From: Motacilla alba alba
Lineage: Eukaryota > Chordata > Aves > Passeriformes > Motacillidae
DNA length: 64,000 bases
NCBI RefSeq assembly: GCF_015832195.1
Contig: NC_052045.1
Span: 5,828,001 to 5,892,000, forward strand
Direction: 5' to 3'
Under the pieces are notes generated by a model, which did no database searches, was not told the DNA's origin, and worked only from the letters and a program-made list of their open reading frames with translations. Each line of letters opens with the position of its first letter. Position 1 is the first letter of the stretch. Position numbers and translations under genes: made by a program. Shown here piece by piece: positions 58,646-64,000 of this stretch.

Positions 58646-60099
58646 TCTAATTGTCCCTGTCCCACCACTTCCCCCTTTCCCAGTCTTGCTTGTGGGCTGT
58701 TTTGGCAGCGGAGCCAAAGCAGGAATGAGCTGTTGGGATGAAGTTTATCCTTCGGTGGGATGGCCTCGCTGGAGAGGACTGAGCGCTCTCAGTTTTCCTG
58801 GGAAATCAGGACTTCATCTGCTTGGGAGCAGAGCCTGGGGAGTGCCACCTCCCCAGGGCACCTTCACCTCTGTGCTGGAGCCACACTGCTGGTAAGTCAC
58901 AACCCTCCCCCTGGAATTCCATCGGTTAATGCCACCACAGCTCTGCTCCTGACAGCTGGGAAATGCACAGGCTGAGAAGAAAGGGCTCTTCTCACATCTC
59001 CTGCATTTCTTCTCTTCCCCTTGTGGATTTGCAGGGGTTGCTTCTGTGGTCCCCAGCCACTTGTTGAACCACAGAAGTCCCATCCCTGTGATGGCTGTTG
59101 CCAGGAGAATAAACAAGCAGAAAGACTCCAACAGCACCTTCAGGACATCTCCCGGGCCACACATTCCAGAAAACTTTGGAGCTTTGGAGGGCAGGAGCAA
59201 GTTCTGAGTGCTTGGTGGTGTGGGCCATGTTCTCAGTGCCTGGAGCTGTGTCACACAGTCTGTCCCACCAAAATGTCCTCAGGGACTGGGAATGCAGCGC
59301 AGCCATTCCTCAGTGCCTGGGCATCTGCTGGAGAATGGGATGCAGCCAGGGATTTGGTTCTGAGCTGGAATTTATTGCCCTCTCCTCTCCTTTCCTCTCC
59401 TCAGTAGATATAGAAGTGGGGGAGGGTCATAGTGTCTTTTTTCCTTTCTTTCCTCCCAAACTGAAATTAAAACCAGCCAAGAGCCCACCATGATGGGAAT
59501 GTCTGTGAGCTGGAGTGCGCTTGGGGTGGCCACACAGGTCCATGGATGATCCATGCAGCTGATGGATGGACCTTTCTCCCACACCAAAGGATAATATTTG
59601 TGGAAAGGGCTCTCCCACGTGCCCCCCAAACCCCCACAGCCTTCTCAGGCTTCTCCTTCTCCTTTTTTTATATTCCAAGTTGCACTCAAAGCCCTCAAAA
59701 CCACTCCAGCAGAGCTTGCCCATTATCCGTGGGATGCAGAGGAGGGCTGTTGCCATGGCACTGCAGCATCCCCCACCTTCACAGCGGTTCCTGGGGAGCT
59801 TCACCACTCCAGACCTGGACAGGGGCTCTGGATCCCTCACTAGGGATGGCCCTTCTGGGATCCCTGAGGGCTGCACCAAGGATTCCAGCAGTCTGTCCCT
59901 CCAGGTGCATCCCACTGGTCCTTGCCAGCCTTTGTCACTCGGTGATGGCCAGCATCCTGTCAGTCTTTGTGTTCCCCCCCTGTGGAATATGAGGGATCCC
60001 CGGGGAGGAGCTCGGGGCAGGGATGTGGCTGTCACCCCGCAGCTCTCTCCCCCTACTCCCATCCCTCCCGTACATCCAGCTCCCCTCGGCGTGGCTGCC
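58646..60099. other. unique sequence, no gene seen
   Basis: A minus-strand open frame at 58814-59254 encodes a hydrophobic stretch that looks like a membrane helix, but no family or splice context supports it. No repeat recognised. Confidence 0.33.
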
Positions 60100-61015
60100 A
60101 CCCGTGCTGGGACAATGACTCCACCATTGCCTGGCATTTGGGATTCCAGCGTCACTCGCGGGGTTCCTCTTTCCCGCCGCCGGGAGGGCTCCCCAGCGCG
60201 GCTCGCCTTCGCCCCCCCCCGCCGCACCGTGGAGACAATGGCGTTTAAAAAGCCGAGGAGGGAAGGGAGGGAAGCGTCTGGTGTTTAACCTCCGGCAGGC
60301 AGCGCTGAGCGGGGCTGGCGTTGTCAGGGGGACGCGAGCGGAGCTCCCCGCCTGCCCGCGCCGCTGCCCGCTGCCCGCCGGAGCTGTCGGCTCCCGTTAC
60401 GGCCCTCAGCGGACGCGGCCGTCCCCCGGCACAAGGAGCCTTTATTCCTTTGGATGGGAACCGGGAGAAGCGGGAGAGCGCGGCGCTGCGTGGGCTCAGA
60501 TCCCCCAGCTGGGATGTTTCGGTGTCTGATTTTACAGGCAGCCAGCGAAGGGACCCCCGGGGTGGGAACGGCTCTTCCTCCCTCACCGGCCCTTCCCGGG
60601 CTGGGAGACTTTGTCACCTGGTCCCTGCTGTCGCATGAGTCACCGCGCAGGAATTAGAGCATGTAATGATCCCGTTTCCATCCCGCCGTTCCGGGGTCTG
60701 AGTGTTGCTGATGGATCCGGCCCCTGTGTCCCACCTGGCGGGGACAGCACAAGGTGACACCTGCCGGGGCTGTGCCTGCAGTGCCGAGCTCGCCGCGGGG
60801 GCTCTGGCCGGGCTCGGAGTGGGGCTCGGTTTATGGGGTTTGCGGTATCGGTTGTCAGGGAGTTCGTGCCTGACGTCGGGAAAACGCTTCCTGGCAGCTG
60901 TGCCGCAGTTTGGAGGCTGCAACCTGAACGGGGGACCCGTGGCCGGGCCGTGGGGACTGTCCCCGTCCGGGGCAGGCGGGACAGGAGCCGCCTGTGGATG
61001 CTGCTGCGGGAACAC
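60100..61015. promoter_or_regulatory. CpG island, best candidate promoter in window
   Basis: Dense CpGs over some 900 bases, especially 60160-60500 (cccgccgccgggaggg, gcgcggctcgccttcgcc, gacgcgagcggagctc, gcggacgcggccgtcccc) and 60760-61000. The downstream flank from about 61020 turns abruptly AT-rich. Islands of this kind mark most bird housekeeping and developmental promoters. Which strand is transcribed cannot be told, and no first exon with an extended coding frame was recognised; a 5' untranslated exon or a lncRNA promoter would fit. Confidence 0.5.
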
Positions 61016-62149
61016 CACGTGTGAGCATAAACCCTGCAGTTCTGCAGAGTTCTTTTATTGTCAGATCCAAACACCATCGGTGATCCACGGCTGATGGAGA
61101 ACTCTTCCCAAGCTATGCTTTAATTTTTCTCTTTCTGGAGAATTTGGAAACATCTGTGCCTGCTTCTCATATTACCCTGATTTTGGTGTCATCTTTGCCT
61201 TCTGATCCAGAGGAGTTATCGTGGTTTCTTTTCCCTCGATCCAGATTGTGCTGAGTATCCATGTCGCTGCCTTCCCAGGAATTCACACTTGATTTCTCTC
61301 TGAAATCTTGGATAAATACCATCCAGGCCGGGGGATTTACTACACTTTCTCCAGTTGCTCCCTGATTTCCTCCTTAGAGACTGCCCTGCCCGCTAAGGTC
61401 ACATTCTGATTTCCTATGCACAATGCCTTTGAAATGGAAATGTTTCCCCTCATTGTCTTCTCCAGTAAAGATCAAGAGGAAGAACGCTTTTCTCCCGGCT
61501 TTTCCACCCTCCATAATCGTCCTCTTCTCCCCAGGGACTAAACGCGTGCCACGGTCCTACACACCACAGCCTCACAGGCAGTATCTCGCGTGTGAATTTG
61601 TGAATTCAGTGAATTTCCAAGCTTGTTCTGGCACCTCTTGGGCTGTTTAGGGACATCCTTGTTTCTGACCCACAAAGAAATTGCTTTCCAATCCAGAAAG
61701 AGCTTTTCCATCTAATTTAAAAGGGGAATTTTATGTACCTGCAGTTAGCACAATCTCCATTCCCGTGGCCAGAATGGATTCCCCTTTTCCCCTTTATTCC
61801 TGACTCACCTCCCTGCAGGAGCCAGGTGGGTTCAGCAGGATCATGTGCTGGATTGTCGCCAGGAGGTTGTCCCGTCCCTCCTGCTTCAAAGGACCTGTCA
61901 GGAGAGGAGAGTCTGCCTGAGAGGTTCAGCACCCCCAGCACGGCTGGGCTGGATCTGGGCCAGGTGCCTCAGCCCCCAGCCCTTCATCTGCAGCTCGGCT
62001 CCCGTCTCGTGTCGGGGCCGTGCCAGCAGAACTCCATGGAATGCCATTTCCCGATGTTCTGCTTGTTAACAGTTGCCCACAAAGATTTAAAAGTCTCAGA
62101 TGTGTGTCCAATCTGTTGGCTTTGGTAGAGTGATCAGAAGGGACCCAAA
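61016..62149. other. AT-richer unique sequence, no gene seen
   Basis: Flank of the CpG island. No transposon, array or exon recognised. Confidence 0.35.
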
Positions 62150-62365
62150 GGACTTGTGACTATCTTGAAATGTTATTAGAAGTTTGCCTGAATCGCTGAT
62201 TTTTAGAACAATGACCTTCCCAAAGACTTCAAGCCATTCCTCTGCAAATTGGATTTAAAATAAAATTAAAATGCGATGGAGGGCATTTTCTATATGCTGG
62301 GGGGAGGATTTCTGCTCAGGGAGCAGAGGGTGTGGTGTAAAATATATGGAATTATTTTAGCTGAA
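62150..62365. promoter_or_regulatory. candidate conserved non-coding element
   Basis: cttgaaatgttattagaagt, gaatcgctgatttttagaac, ggatttaaaataaaattaaa and atgcgatggagggcattttc. The most AT-rich passage at this end of the window. Compositional evidence only. Confidence 0.25.
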
Positions 62366-63257
62366 GCATACTTTCCTCTGTGCCCTTTTTCCCAGTCTCT
62401 CCTGGAACAGGAACTCCATTACATTTGATCCTTTAGACAAACTTTCAAACCCATAATGTTCAAGTGGGTTTGAAATTAGGCGTAAAGAGTTTGTTCATCC
62501 TGAGGAATCTCTGAAATGGATTATAGTGAGAGCTCCTTGTCTTACACTGGGAATCCAAGGAAGCAACTAAGAATCACCCAGAGCTGAAAGAAATGAGAAT
62601 TATTGGGTGTAGTGATGCCATTTTACACACCCAACTTGACCATCTCATTCCAGGGCAGCATCTGGTCGAGGACACTCTCCAGCTCTCATTAAACTTGTCC
62701 CTCCCATTGCCCATGACTGGTGTTCCCACCAGGAGATGATCCCAGAGAGCCACTGGCTACTGCTGTTATTAGTGATGGAACAGGGAGAAAACTGGCACAA
62801 ATCATTGAGAGTGTCTGATAATTCTCCAGGTGAAAGCCCAGCTGGGCTCAGCAGCTTTCCCATATCCATTTCCCTGATTTACAGTCCTCATTATCCTGGG
62901 AATCCTCCACCCCTGCAGCGCCACTCAGCCGTGAGCCCTGGAGCCTCCTTTTTCATCCTCCAGCCTGAAGTCAACCCTACCTCCACATTCCCACCCTGCG
63001 AGGTCTCCAGGGTCTGCTGGTGGAAGAGACAGGCAGTGGTCTCCTCTGGTGGCCAAGTGCTGTGCTTGGTCACCAGAAAAGGTGGCCTTGGTGCAGGAAA
63101 AGGACTCTGCTCCTGCTCTTCAGCTGTGTTTGAGCAGCAAATCCATGCAGGACTGGAGCTCCTGTGTAGGATGGTTTCCAGGTCCTTCCCAGGACACAGC
63201 AAATGCTGATGAGCACAGAGCTGAGGGGGCACCTGAGCTCTCAGGGAGGAACGGCCC
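62366..63257. other. unique sequence, nothing seen
   Basis: No transposon, RNA gene or exon recognised. Confidence 0.35.
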
Positions 63258-63400
63258 ATTCCCATGTTCACTATTCCCAGACAATGGGGATCTGTGCCTC
63301 ATTCCTGCTTTCACTTTCCCCAGAAAATGGCAGTCGTTGGCTCATTCCCATGTTCACTTTTCCCAATAATGGGGATTCTGCTCATTCCCACTTTGCCTGT
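63258..63400. repeat. degenerate tandem repeat of about 42 bp, 3.3 copies
   Basis: Copies start with attcccatgttcactattcc (63258), attcctgctttcactttccc, attcccatgttcacttttcc and attcccactttg. Each contains a variant of caatggggatctg. Confidence 0.75.
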
Positions 63401-64000
63401 TCCTGGATCACAGGAAGGCAGAGCACTCCCAGTTCCTGCAATGGTTCCTGGAGGATCTTGCTCTTCCCCAGCCCCAAGGGTGTTTCTCGAGCCTGAGCTG
63501 ACAGGAATGATCCTCACCTCTGGATGGCAGAGCCAGGTCACAGCAGGGACAGAGATGCCACCACACCATCCGCCACCCTCCCCTCCCCACGCTGCACTGG
63601 AGCTGCTCTCAACACCTCCTCTCTGGAGGTTCTCCACATCTACTTTCTGGATTTCTTTGCCAGCCTGCACAAGGGAAGGATGCTTGGCAGGTCCTCTCCA
63701 TTTGGGAGAGCTTTCCCCGCAAAGCAGGAAGGAACACCCAGCAGCGCTGAGGGAATATTTCCATATTGTTCATTCAGGCACTTGAGCCTGGACTTGGTTT
63801 GTGAGCCCTGAGCTGAGCCAGGTGTGGGGACAGAGCAAGGGGAGACCAGAAAACTGCTCTGCGCAGAGTTCCCGGGGCTCAGCTTGCCAAAATAATGTCA
63901 CTTTATGGAGCTTTCAGGTGACACCAGGAGAGAGGTGCCTGACAGGGCTGCCCCTGCTGTCTGTGGCCCCACAGCCACAGGGCTTTGGGCAGAGCAGGGA
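63401..64000. other. unique sequence, nothing seen
   Basis: No recognisable gene or repeat to the window end. Confidence 0.35.

Overview
The window looks like nuclear DNA from a bird, most likely a passerine-type genome. The main evidence is at least fourteen CR1 LINE 3'-end fragments in both orientations, carrying the usual avian CR1 tail text (for example gcccagagaagctgtggct followed by ttaaggtcccttcca). One is a fragment of a much older CR1 lineage. There is also one solo retroviral LTR, many microsatellites and minisatellites, and a GC-rich background in which AT-rich, sharply bounded islands sit. No bacterial or viral gene organisation is present. Long reading frames occur on both strands, but none shows a protein family I recognise, and most run through repeats or GC-rich, stop-poor sequence.

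Layout. 1-5,500: unique GC-rich sequence with one possible small coding exon at 264-309 (weak). 5.5-11.1 kb: a 23-bp minisatellite, a CR1 at 8475-8846, a 10-bp ATCTTATCAC array, a second CR1, and a G-rich 14-bp array. 11.1-18.6 kb: a CpG-rich stretch followed by several AT-rich islands that resemble conserved regulatory elements. One of these holds a long, nearly perfect hairpin at 14315-14421. CR1 pieces at 15.0 and 17.6 kb and a CATGGTGGT array at 16.6 kb also lie here. 18.6-28 kb: more candidate regulatory islands, a 21-bp CCCATCCCCATTCC-type array at 23.2 kb, a 63-bp array at 25.7 kb, duplicated CCAT arrays at 26.2 kb and a 66-bp array at 26.9 kb. 28-45 kb: candidate islands and CR1s, including one with an internal GGATG expansion. 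45.3-47 kb: a solo LTR, a pure 99-bp AAG array and a head-to-head inverted CR1 pair. 48-55 kb: the longest CR1 (50699-51212) and further fragments. 55-62 kb: several candidate regulatory islands and a CpG island (about 60.1-61.0 kb), the best candidate promoter. 62-64 kb: unique sequence and a degenerate 42-bp array.

Interpretation. I infer intergenic or intronic DNA, possibly the regulatory surroundings of a gene outside or at the edge of the window. The regulatory-island calls rest on composition and motifs only; I could not align them to other genomes. I found no evidence of a new multi-gene system. The most unusual signals are the 34-bp-stem hairpin inside a candidate regulatory island, the LTR with long perfect inverted ends, the inverted CR1 pair beside the AAG array, and the CR1-internal GGATG expansion.
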